Source: Hondaea fermentalgiana (Eukaryota; Sar; Bigyra; Thraustochytrida; Thraustochytriidae). From it: a DNA stretch of 46,814 bases. The notes beneath the pieces were generated by a model, which searched no databases, was not told where the DNA came from, and saw only the letters and a list, made by a program, of their open reading frames with translations. The stretch is taken from assembly GCA_014084085.1 (NCBI GenBank), contig NPFB01000084.1:25034-71847 (forward strand). The letters are read 5' to 3'. Position 1 is the first letter of the stretch. Each line of letters opens with the position of its first letter. The translations under genes and the position numbers were made by a program. Below, one piece after another: positions 35,028-43,470 of this stretch.

Positions 35028-36053
35028 CTAGCTTGCACCTGAAAAGCCCGAGCGACCGGAAAACCCAGAAAAGCGGTCGCGTTGGGTATCCGACGAATCC
35101 TGAACGGAATAGCGCCCGGACGCAGATCGTTGCACCGAGAAGCGCTGCGAGGAGACCTCAGAACGGTCCACAGAGTACCGCGACGAGGGAACCACGGGAC
35201 GCGCGTACGCGGCATTGTAAGTTCCACTAGACTCGTCAATCTCCTCCGCACGAGGAATAAGGTTTGGTCGCACAAAAAGAAGCGCCATGCCGCTCAGAAC
35301 AATGAGCACTTGCACAATGCCCACGCCGAGAGCTCCATAGCCAAAAAATCGAATGTTCTCCTGAATCCATCCCGTGATCGCAGCCTCAAAGGCTTCCGGG
35401 TCACCACCTCCGCACGAAACAGAGTTGCCCGTTGTGACTTCATCCACAATAGCATGTTCCATGTAGATAACTTCCTGAAGAGCGGTGCAGACAGCAACAT
35501 CGACACTCGTCAGCGAGTCCGCTCGCACGCAAGCCTCCTCCTCGTTCGAGGTCGTGGCGTTAGTGCAGAGTTCCACGGGTGTGCAAACGTTGGTATAGTT
35601 GACGCGACACAACTCGGTCTCCACACAGCACGTCTGATACGAACTGTAGATGAAGTTGTTGATCGCAATCTCTGTCGAGTCCTGCAAGTCGCTCGAGCTC
35701 GACTCTTGCGAAGACTCAATCACATTGAGGTAGTCCAGGAAGATCACCGCAGCGCCGACCTCGATAGCCAGAATCACGACCACCAGAATGAGGTACACGG
35801 TCAGGACCCATTTCTTTCCCGTTACGGCGCCAAAGACGCCAAAGACGGTAATGATAAAGAGGCAAAGGCCGGCGATCATGACTCCAATGATTGGCGCCGG
35901 CGACATGAGCTCTGAGAACTGGTCATCGTACTCAATGTAAAGGTATGCACCGCCCGCACAGAGCAAGAGGCCAAGTACCGCCGACACCAGGTTAATGAAG
36001 ATCAGAAACTGCCTCCCGAACCCCATAAAGCACGACTCATTGTCCCTGCCCAT
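35028..36053 (-). CDS. Tetraspanin-like four-pass membrane protein
   Basis: 341 residues, ATG at 36053. Four membrane segments at about 14-38, 54-77, 82-107 and 238-262 leave a short first loop and a 130-residue large extracellular loop. The loop has CC at 142-143 (family CCG reads CCV here), further Cys at 149, 157, 163, 175, 189 and 214, and N-glycosylation sequons NYT and NAT. This layout is that of tetraspanins, which organise membrane protein assemblies and take part in vesicle and adhesion functions. The cytosolic tail after 263 is unusually long, with three related SRYSV/QRFSV/GRYSV units and a Gly/Ser/Phe-rich end, giving repeated R-x-S sites that could be phosphorylated. The 5' flank holds GCTT repeats. 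Confidence 0.85.
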   Translation of the reverse strand: MGRDNESCFMGFGRQFLIFINLVSAVLGLLLCAGGAYLYIEYDDQFSELMSPAPIIGVMIAGLCLFIITVFGVFGAVTGKKWVLTVYLILVVVILAIEVGAAVIFLDYLNVIESSQESSSSDLQDSTEIAINNFIYSSYQTCCVETELCRVNYTNVCTPVELCTNATTSNEEEACVRADSLTSVDVAVCTALQEVIYMEHAIVDEVTTGNSVSCGGGDPEAFEAAITGWIQENIRFFGYGALGVGIVQVLIVLSGMALLFVRPNLIPRAEEIDESSGTYNAAYARPVVPSSRYSVDRSEVSSQRFSVQRSASGRYSVQDSSDTQRDRFSGFSGRSGFSGAS

Positions 36054-36131
36054 CTTGGTCGTTCTTCCGGCCCAGCGCCGCGCGTCCCACGCAGGCCCAG
36101 CTCTGCTTCACCTTCTTTGCCTTTGCTTGTT

Positions 36132-36190
36132 TGCTTGCTTGCTTGCTCGCTTGCTTGTTTGCTAGTTTGTTTCCGCTTGCTTGCGTGCGT
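36132..36190. repeat. GCTT-type tetranucleotide repeat upstream of tetraspanin
   Basis: GCTTGCTTGCTTGCTC-type units with GTTT and GCGT variants begin about 80 bases upstream of the tetraspanin ATG. Confidence 0.8.
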
Positions 36191-36503
36191 GCAGTCTCTG
36201 CCGCAGCCGCCGCCCTTCTCCTCGTCCTTGAGGTACTTTCTCCCGCACACCTCCTCCCTCTCGGTGATGAGGACGATGATCACCGTCGCCGCCGATCAGC
36301 GCCCCTAATCTCGGCTCAGCCACTTGCGGCGGTCCGCGCGTGCGGCGCGGCGCGGCGCGGCGCTCAAGCTGCGGCGCGGCGCGGGGCCGGGCCTGCTGCT
36401 GCGGCGGTCCGGCGGCGGCGGTCGCGAGCGCGCGATCAGAGTCTGCCTCAGCTCCATGGCGCTCCGTCTTCACGCGCCTGTTGCAGTAGTACAGGCCTAG
36501 TAT

Positions 36504-36568
36504 GTATAGCATAGTATACGTATGTATTTATGAGTGTGCACCTGGCTGCTTATACTATGCTGCTATAC
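36504..36568. repeat. Inverted repeat able to form a bulged hairpin
   Basis: GTATAGCATAGTATA (36504-36518) pairs with TATACTATGCTGCTATAC (36551-36568), all 15 bases with a three-base bulge, around a 32-base loop. Confidence 0.6.
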
Positions 36569-37608
36569 TATGGGGAAGGGCGCGGCACGCGCGTGTGAAC
36601 TCGTGCACGCGGGACTCGCGCGATGCCCCCACACTGGCGCGTCCACTTGGAACATGCTTACAGAGTATAACGAGGGGACGCGCCAGGCCCGCGAGTGCAC
36701 GGGTGGGCACCGGGCGAGTCTGGAGGAAGGGCTTGCACATGCCTCGAAAGCCAAGACTCGACTCGACACGTGCGTGTAGTCTGCAGCCAGCAGAGACTGT
36801 TTATTTGTTGTCTTGCAGAGCGCTCTTCGCGATGTCTGATTCTTGTAAAACGTGCCGAACACGGCCAGTTGGTCACCGATACTCGCGTCACAGGGGCTCC
36901 GAACCTAGCAGTCGCAGTCGCAGTCGTAGTCGCTCGTTCGCGAGACCTTGGTCGGGCTGCGGCCGAGGTGCACTCACTCATCTTATACAGGAGGAATGAG
37001 TGGTCTGGTTAGCGGCGGGTGAAACGTTCGATGGAGAGAAGGAGGGGGCGAGTGAGCGAGTGAAAGAGGGAAGGGGTGGGAGGAGGCTCGCCGAGGGCCT
37101 AGGCCTAGATGCAAGAGTTCGCGGGGGCTTTCATGATCACCAAGCCCCTCGCGCATAGGCTGCGGCTATGATTCTTGCGAACCATTCCGTCGTGACCACA
37201 TCGCGTCACAAGCGTCATCGACCGGAGCTGCAGTCGGCTGCGGAGGTCCAAGCAACCAAGAACCTGCTTCTGGTTCTGGTTCGACTGGCTGACTGTGAGT
37301 GCACGATTAGAACCTTCTTTATTGTCAATGCAAGCTCAGCGTCAACGTCATTACTCTTCGCTGTCGCTGTCGCTGTCGCGCCGGTCCAATGGCTGCGCGA
37401 AATCGTTGCACACATTCTGCCAGCCATGGCCACAGCCACAGGTGCCAAGATTCGATGGATAACTCACTTTGAAGCGAGAAATTCTTCACATTAGACACAA
37501 ATCGAACAAACGCAGAAGACAAGTAGACTATTGTGCAACATTCATGCCATGGCAAAAGGCAGCCAGCCAAGGCCTATACCCAAATTGTAAAACACAGAAT
37601 CAGCAGAG

Positions 37609-39051
37609 ATGCGCGCAGACGTCCTCCTCGCGGCGCTGTGCGCGTCGCTGGCCGTGAACGTGGCGCTCCTGGTCTCCTCGGACGTCTTTGCGGACTGGGC
37701 TACACGCCTGTCTCCGGCCGCTTGGACGTTCATGACGCCCGAGAAGTTCATGCCAGAAGGTCCCGGTCGCAAGTTTCTCAACAAGGTCGTCAAGCGGAAA
37801 CTCCTCCTCGACGAAGAAGCCCTCGCGAATGCGACGGCACGGAAACCCGACTATGATGCGGCGCACCTTTCGGCAGAGGATGTACGCGACATTGGTTCCG
37901 TCTTCTTTTACGAACGCTTTGCAGAGCTCGTGGCCCAAGACGATGCACGAGAGGCGCTGGGCGAGCCCATGCCAATGGACAGGCCCGTGGGGAAACCGGC
38001 GCTTGACTATATCGGCGTTCAGCTCAGCGACGAGGAGCTGGCCGAAGAAAAGCTGCGCCCTGAAACCGTCGAGGCTCTCGTCGAGCGCATTGATGCGCAC
38101 GGCGTCTTTGTTCTCCCCAGCATTATCGACCCAAGCCTTTGCCGACAGCTCGCCGAAGAGACCAACAAGGTCATTCACAACCCGGATGACAATTTTGGCT
38201 TCATCGCCAAGCCCTCATTTCGCAAGGATCACCCGCTCAAGCTTAAAGGAAACGTACGAACCGTCATGAAAAAGGTTCTGCGCATGCTGGAACCTGTGCT
38301 CCAAAGAACTCTGGGGAACAACGTACGTCTTCGCGAGCTCTCCACGCTCACCACGTACCCGGGTGCTCCCTCGCAAGACTTTCATCCGGATACCATTTCA
38401 CGCAAGCCAAATGTGAAAAGTGTCAAGCTCTTTTCGTCATTCATCTATCTCGACGACATTGGCATGGACCAGGCCCCGCTCGACGTCTTTCCTGGAACAC
38501 ATGGCCATGCGCATCACCTCAAGCCTTCGCATCAGCGTTGGCTCGATCAGCGCGCCCCCTTTCTCCGCGTTGCCGTGCCACAAGGCAGTCTTGTCATGTA
38601 CGATTCGCGCGTCCGCCATCGCGGGTCAGCAAACAATTCCCCTCTCGTACGCCCGACCGTGTACTTTTCAGTGCAGGAGGACGTGGCAGATGTCGATTCT
38701 GGGTCTACTTATTCGATTTACTCTGACTACGAAGAGCTCAAGGTCGCAGATGTTCTGTCTGGCCGTCTTCCTGAGATCGACTTGGGTCCTTTTCCCGATC
38801 GCGTCTGTCTTGAAAACATGAAGAAAAAGTGCCCTGGAAAAGAGCACGAGGAGCTCTTCAAGTGTAGCATTCTCCCCAAAGGCAAGCCCATTAGAGAAGG
38901 CGATGACAATTGGATGCCGCGTCGCACGGAAGATTACAAGTTCCCTCATCGCTGCTTCCTCGTAAGCCGAATGGAAATGCTGGCGCAGGCTCATATCTTC
39001 AGACCCGACTTTGTCACACTCGCATCCTGGGGTCCCTTGCCCAACAAATGA
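37609..39051 (+). CDS. PhyH-type Fe(II)/2-oxoglutarate dioxygenase with N-terminal membrane anchor
   Basis: 480 residues, ATG at 37609. A hydrophobic N-terminal segment (about 5-24, LLAALCASLAVNVALLV) acts as a signal anchor or signal peptide. The catalytic region at about 155-360 resembles the phytanoyl-CoA dioxygenase family. It has the metal motif H259-P-D261 in QDFHPDT, the distal His H337 in RVRHRGSANNS and the 2-oxoglutarate-binding Arg R348 in SPLVRPTVYFS. The conserved turn before the substrate region is DVFPGTHGH. Residues 400-480 carry several Cys and may form a disulphide-stabilised tail. All catalytic residues are present, so it is probably active. The lumenal or extracellular location suggests hydroxylation of a protein, lipid or secreted metabolite. 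The substrate is unknown. Confidence 0.82.
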   Translation: MRADVLLAALCASLAVNVALLVSSDVFADWATRLSPAAWTFMTPEKFMPEGPGRKFLNKVVKRKLLLDEEALANATARKPDYDAAHLSAEDVRDIGSVFFYERFAELVAQDDAREALGEPMPMDRPVGKPALDYIGVQLSDEELAEEKLRPETVEALVERIDAHGVFVLPSIIDPSLCRQLAEETNKVIHNPDDNFGFIAKPSFRKDHPLKLKGNVRTVMKKVLRMLEPVLQRTLGNNVRLRELSTLTTYPGAPSQDFHPDTISRKPNVKSVKLFSSFIYLDDIGMDQAPLDVFPGTHGHAHHLKPSHQRWLDQRAPFLRVAVPQGSLVMYDSRVRHRGSANNSPLVRPTVYFSVQEDVADVDSGSTYSIYSDYEELKVADVLSGRLPEIDLGPFPDRVCLENMKKKCPGKEHEELFKCSILPKGKPIREGDDNWMPRRTEDYKFPHRCFLVSRMEMLAQAHIFRPDFVTLASWGPLPNK

Positions 39052-39129
39052 GCGACACAACACACGATCAAGCGATCGTCGATTCACGCAAGCTTGTTGC
39101 AAGAAACCAAGGAAAACCATTTTCCTATT

Positions 39130-39135
39130 AATAAA
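39130..39135 (+). terminator. Candidate poly(A) signal AATAAA for the PhyH-type gene
   Basis: Lies 79 bases after the stop, in AT-rich sequence. Confidence 0.45.
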
Positions 39136-39241
39136 AAACAAACAAAGAGGCCTTCCAATCGAAAGTCAAGCAGACAATTTGCTGAGCGATGCTCCAACAC
39201 AACAGAAAAGGATTTGTCGCTAGAACGAAAAATCAGCAAAA

Positions 39242-39245
<4 letters not shown>

Positions 39246-39299
<54 letters not shown>
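39246..39299. repeat. GT dinucleotide array, 27 units
   Basis: Fifty-four bases of uninterrupted GT on the + strand between two convergent genes. Long GT tracts can adopt Z-DNA. Confidence 0.95.
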
Positions 39300-39302
<3 letters not shown>

Positions 39303-39438
39303 TAACCCAAAGGAAACCCTGCAAGCCAACGCAAAGCATACACGACTCGGTCAATCGTACAACCAAATAAAGAACAAAACAAGAATACTTTGTCAACTTT
39401 TTAAGATACACATGAAAGAAGGCAGGTTGCTGCTTCAA

Positions 39439-41955
39439 TCATCGCTCTTCGACGATACGCACGAGCAAAGAGCACGACATGGGGCTTTGAGGCAGCCGCC
39501 GCATCTCGTCCTGGAGCGCGGAACGAATCAAGCGAGGGATTTCAACAAAATTGGCGTCCATCACGCTCTGCTGATCAACGATGCGAAGCGCTGCCGCCAA
39601 GGCTTCCGTAGACACGGCATGCATTGTCTGCGGGTGGCTGTGGGCCTCGCTGATAAAGTCAGCCAAGCGCGACGCCAATCGAGGCAGCAGTGTAATGCGA
39701 TTGTGATCATCATCGAGACCGGCATCCACTGCTGTCAAGAGATCCTCCACGGGCCATTCCAAGAAAAAGGAGTCCTCGTCGCAGCGTCCCGACACTGCGC
39801 TGTCCACGAGCGCCAAAAGATCATCCAAAGAAGTATCGCACAGAGCGGGCGGATGCGCCAGACAAAAGAGCGTAAGACTGGCGGTGATCCGGGCGAATTT
39901 GAGACCCCTGTCTGCGGCCAGCGAGGCGAGACGCGCCAGACGCTGCATCAGGCGAAGATCTTGCAACATAATCTCGGCAAGATGTTCGTCGTGTGCAAGC
40001 TCGTAGAGGATTAACAAGGCGTAACCCTCCACAGAGTACCCTCGTGCTTCTGCATTGTACCAGGATGAAGGGGCACGCTTGCACCTTCGCACGAGGTTAC
40101 TGCAGAGCGCAACAATACCGTGCTCGCGGAGAAGCAACATGCAAGCGGGGCGAGTAGTCATGCGCGAAAATCGGTGTAAAAGCGCCATGGCCATGACCTG
40201 GCTCCCACGCACACTCCTGTCGGGATGTGCCACGGCAGCTCTGCAGAGCGCAATGCAGAAATCGATCTGATGTGGGGAAAGAAGCAGGGCAGCATCGTCG
40301 ACAGGGACAAAGGCACCTGTGCCATGGCGGGGTGCGAGCAGGTTGCTCAGGGTTGCAAGCGCGTGGAATCGAGCCGCTCCGGCCTCTTTGACCGCCAGAG
40401 AAACGCACTTGCCCGGGCAGTCACGCACAATGAGAGCCTCGCGCCCGACGGCTGATGCCGAGAGATTTTGCAAAAGACGCAAGGCTGCGCAGCGAATGGC
40501 GGGAGCGAGGTGAGCGTCGACCGCTTTATCCAGCGCTGCATCTGCGGCGCCAGATGCAAGCAGGACATCAGCGCGGTCCAGTTTCCTCGATAGATTCGAC
40601 AAAATGCCCAACGAGTGCTCTACAATCGCAGGAGTGGCAAGGTCGCTCTGCAAAATATTTACGCACGTGACGCAAACTTTGCGCTTGAAGACGGCCTCTT
40701 GCGTCTCTTCGTAAGCTGCCAGATTTTGCAGAGCAATCAGGGCCCACCACTCTTGGTTTGTATCGACAACAGAAGTTGCTTGCGACGTGCGCGCAAGCGC
40801 GCGACCCCAGACCTTGACGGCAGCAGCAACAATTGCTTCAATTCTGTCCGTCGAGGCAAGAGCCTCTTGCGCACCTGGCGTCGCAGTGAGCTCGACGAGT
40901 AGCTTCCAGGCAGTGGTGGACGCAGTCTTTGCATTGGCAACGTGAGTACGACAGATCGCAATGGCGTCTCGCTTCAGCAGGCGCGCCGCAGCTTCGCGGT
41001 CTTCAGCAAGGAGTTGGAGAATGCTGAGGGCTTCCGCGCCGGTAGGCATGTCTGCCTCAAAGCGGCTCACGACCACGCAGAGGTCCAAGAGCCCAGAGGC
41101 TGTTGCGGCGATGCCTTGCTGCTGCTGTTCTTGCTTTTGACTTTGTACAAGGGCGTGCAGGATTTCAAGAGCAGACAGTCGAACAATTTGGTCCTTGTCT
41201 TCCCGGAGAATGCGCATGCAGACCCCTGCGAGACGTTTGCTCATGTCCATCGCTGCCCAGACCTTGGGGTATGCCAGCACGCTGCGAAGGAGCGCGAGGG
41301 CCTGCTTGCGGTGGTTTGCGTCGACAGGGGTGTCTTGCTGTTGCTGCTGTTGTTGTTCTTGTGCTTCGACCAAGTCGAGAAGAAGACGAACACCGCCCTG
41401 CTGGGCAAGCTCGACACACTGACTCGGGTCCTGAGAAAATGCGGCGAGAACATCGAGTGCGCTCGCTCGATTCTTTGGGGCGAGGCCCGTGCATCGGTCA
41501 ATCAAGCCGGCATCAAGCAGTGCGCCGACGGCCCGGTCAGCGTCTGGTCCCTGAACGAGGGCCTTGGCGATTGACCATGTGACATAATGCGCGGAGGACT
41601 GCGTGCGCGCGTTCTCTAATTCCATTGCCAGGACCTCGGCAACGCCAGCGTCGACAATGTCGCGCACCTCGCTCTTGACGCCGCGCTTGCACACGGCAAG
41701 GACGGATCGAAGCGTGTACAAAGCCGCTGGCGTCCCGGAGAGCACGATTTGCGCGACCTGCGCCGCTGCGGAAGCCTCTTGATGGTTCTTGGTCAACGTT
41801 GCTTTTGACTTGACTGCGGCCTTTGGTGCTTTCCAAGCAAAGAGAGACTCAATGTCCCCGAGCGCGGGGTTGATCTCCTTGGAAGCCACGGGTCCGCATG
41901 CCCCGCACGAGTTGCACTCCTTTGGATCAAAGCCGATGCCGCCTGCCTTGCACAT
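39439..41955 (-). CDS. Armadillo/HEAT-repeat protein with N-terminal Cys cluster
   Basis: 838 residues from the ATG at 41955; the frame continues 27 bases to a TTG, not used. The body is a series of roughly 40-residue helical units typical of armadillo/HEAT solenoids, with repeated patterns such as LLDAGLI, ALDVLAAFSQ, ALLRSVLAYPKVWA and LGILSNLSRKLD. These proteins usually act as protein-binding scaffolds. The N-terminus is distinct: Cys at 2, 14, 17 and 20 (ECNSCGACGP), close enough to bind a metal. Two poly-Gln runs in loops between repeats (EAQEQQQQQQQD and QSQKQEQQQQG) reflect CAG-type repeats. No membrane segment or signal peptide. Not assigned to a named family; armadillo-type flagellar proteins and importin-like adaptors are possible relatives. 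Confidence 0.75.
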   Translation of the reverse strand: MCKAGGIGFDPKECNSCGACGPVASKEINPALGDIESLFAWKAPKAAVKSKATLTKNHQEASAAAQVAQIVLSGTPAALYTLRSVLAVCKRGVKSEVRDIVDAGVAEVLAMELENARTQSSAHYVTWSIAKALVQGPDADRAVGALLDAGLIDRCTGLAPKNRASALDVLAAFSQDPSQCVELAQQGGVRLLLDLVEAQEQQQQQQQDTPVDANHRKQALALLRSVLAYPKVWAAMDMSKRLAGVCMRILREDKDQIVRLSALEILHALVQSQKQEQQQQGIAATASGLLDLCVVVSRFEADMPTGAEALSILQLLAEDREAAARLLKRDAIAICRTHVANAKTASTTAWKLLVELTATPGAQEALASTDRIEAIVAAAVKVWGRALARTSQATSVVDTNQEWWALIALQNLAAYEETQEAVFKRKVCVTCVNILQSDLATPAIVEHSLGILSNLSRKLDRADVLLASGAADAALDKAVDAHLAPAIRCAALRLLQNLSASAVGREALIVRDCPGKCVSLAVKEAGAARFHALATLSNLLAPRHGTGAFVPVDDAALLLSPHQIDFCIALCRAAVAHPDRSVRGSQVMAMALLHRFSRMTTRPACMLLLREHGIVALCSNLVRRCKRAPSSWYNAEARGYSVEGYALLILYELAHDEHLAEIMLQDLRLMQRLARLASLAADRGLKFARITASLTLFCLAHPPALCDTSLDDLLALVDSAVSGRCDEDSFFLEWPVEDLLTAVDAGLDDDHNRITLLPRLASRLADFISEAHSHPQTMHAVSTEALAAALRIVDQQSVMDANFVEIPRLIRSALQDEMRRLPQSPMSCSLLVRIVEER

Positions 41956-42012
41956 TTTGGCTTTGCGCTGTCCCCGCAACAACGGCTTTCACGCTTGCTT
42001 GCCTGCTCGCTC

Positions 42013-42044
<32 letters not shown>
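42013..42044. repeat. GCTT tetranucleotide array, 8 units
   Basis: Perfect GCTT units 58-89 bases upstream of the armadillo-gene ATG, followed by a CGT trinucleotide run at about 42057-42080. Confidence 0.95.
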
Positions 42045-42048
<4 letters not shown>

Positions 42049-42782
42049 GCGTCTACGTCGTCGTCGTCGTCGTCGTCGTCACCGTTGCGCGAAGCAAACC
42101 GCGAATGCGACCCCAACCAACCCTGAGCGTGCGTGCTCTTGGACAAGGGTTTGCTTTGCTTCTCTCTGCTTTGCTTTGCTGCGCACGCCACGTCCTGCCC
42201 GCCGCCTGTCTGTTTCCCCGCGGCCCCTTCCGCGTCTCCTTTCTGCGCACGGGCAAGCTCGCTCTCCAGGTCGCCTTGCTTATCCTCCGCGCGGACTCTC
42301 CGCCGCGCACAATTCGCAGGCAATAAATGCGCGAGCTCTCCCTCCAGCCAGCCAGCCAGCCAGCTCGCTCGCCCTCCGCGTCCTCGCCGCTGCTGGCGTT
42401 TCCGACGTGCTCGCGCGCGCGCCCGGGCTTCTCGCCAGACTTTCCTCGATCGGGGTTTGCTCGAGCTCGCTCGCGCTCGCGTCGCGTTCCTGCCTCCGCC
42501 ACATTGTGCCCGCGCTCGGCCGCCTTCTCCGCGGACTCCAGGAACGAAGGCAAGAAAGGAAGAGAGAGCGCGAGAGAAAGAGAGCCGCATACACTGGCTC
42601 ACAGTGCGCGGCGCGGATTCCGCACTTGCAGCCGCGGCGATTCCGCACTTGCGCGGGGACGGAGCCTAGTGAGGGACGCTTCCCCGAGAAGCGTCCCGAG
42701 GCAGGGCCGCGACGAGGACGAGGAGAAGGGCGACGAGACGCGCGACCACGAGGACGCGAGGACGGCCTCGGTCGTAGTACGT

Positions 42783-42783
42783 A

Positions 42784-42822
<39 letters not shown>
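42783..42822. repeat. ACGC tetranucleotide array, 10 units
   Basis: Forty bases of perfect ACGC; the same motif occurs as five units at 5597-5616. Confidence 0.95.
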
Positions 42823-43033
42823 GCAGATGGGGGCCGGCCGCGACGATCTTCGGCGAGCGGCCAGCGGCAGGCTTGTGCAAGGGGAGCGGAGAATGTGTGA
42901 GAGACGGGGATGGATGGAGATTGTTCGCGGGGGCGACAAAGACGCAGGCTTGGCCTTGGGGACGCTCAGCCAGCTGGCTGGTGTGGGCGGGCGGTGGCCG
43001 CTCGGGCCGCTCTGGAGGTGGTGGCTGCGGCGC

Positions 43034-43061
43034 GAAGCTTGAAGCTTGAAGCTTGAAGCTT
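43034..43061. repeat. GAAGCTT heptamer, 4 units
   Basis: Four exact tandem copies of a seven-base unit in the spacer between the armadillo and zinc-knuckle genes. Confidence 0.95.
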
Positions 43062-43470
43062 GGCCAAGGCAGCCTGCCAATATGGCCAAGCACTTGGAGG
43101 TGCGGGGACGAAGAAACGACAATGCGCGACGAGCAGGGGGCGACGAGCGATCTTTTCGTTGAGGAGTGGGAACTCTCGAACGTCAAACGCGGGCACTAGG
43201 ATCCTGGCTTGTAACTTACTATAGTACATTGGTATAGGCGCGAAAAGGAGTGCGCACAATCGTCCGCCGTCAACCAAGCAACAGTATCCACCAGCTAGCC
43301 TTTCCCCACCACCTACCTACACTACGCCTCCATGAGAAACAAAAGTGGCAAGACAAGTTCACGACAGAGCGCCTGGCTAGTCTGCCAGGCAGCCAGGCAA
43401 CCAAACAGGGAGATGCGCAAGAAGGGACAAAAAAAGGAGAAAAAAGAAGCCAAAAGATGCACTACACACA

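Larger units (their letters stand above)
36054..37608. other. Divergent spacer upstream of tetraspanin and PhyH-type genes
   Basis: Contains GCTT/GCTTGTTT repeats (about 36117-36190), a GCGGC-rich run (about 36346-36390), an inverted repeat (36504-36568), a CAGTCG-type hexamer run near 36909-36932 and otherwise unremarkable DNA. No coding region is supported; frames of 105-165 residues lack features. Confidence 0.55.
39052..39438. other. Convergent 3' spacer with GT repeat
   Basis: Between the stops of the PhyH-type and armadillo genes. Holds an AATAAA site after the + gene and the GT array; nothing else seen. Confidence 0.7.
41956..43470. other. Repeat-rich spacer upstream of the armadillo gene
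   Basis: Contains GCTT8, a CGT run, CCAG repeats, ACGC10, GAAGCTT4 and the 3' flank of the zinc-knuckle gene. Frames of up to 417 (+) and 280 (-) residues are Arg/Ala/Ser/Pro low-complexity readings and overlap one another; none is called. Confidence 0.55.

Noticed and set aside
41789..43042. 417-residue + frame upstream of the armadillo gene
   Set aside because: Starts inside the armadillo coding region on the other strand and continues through GCTT, CGT and ACGC repeats; Arg/Ser/Ala low complexity with no domain.
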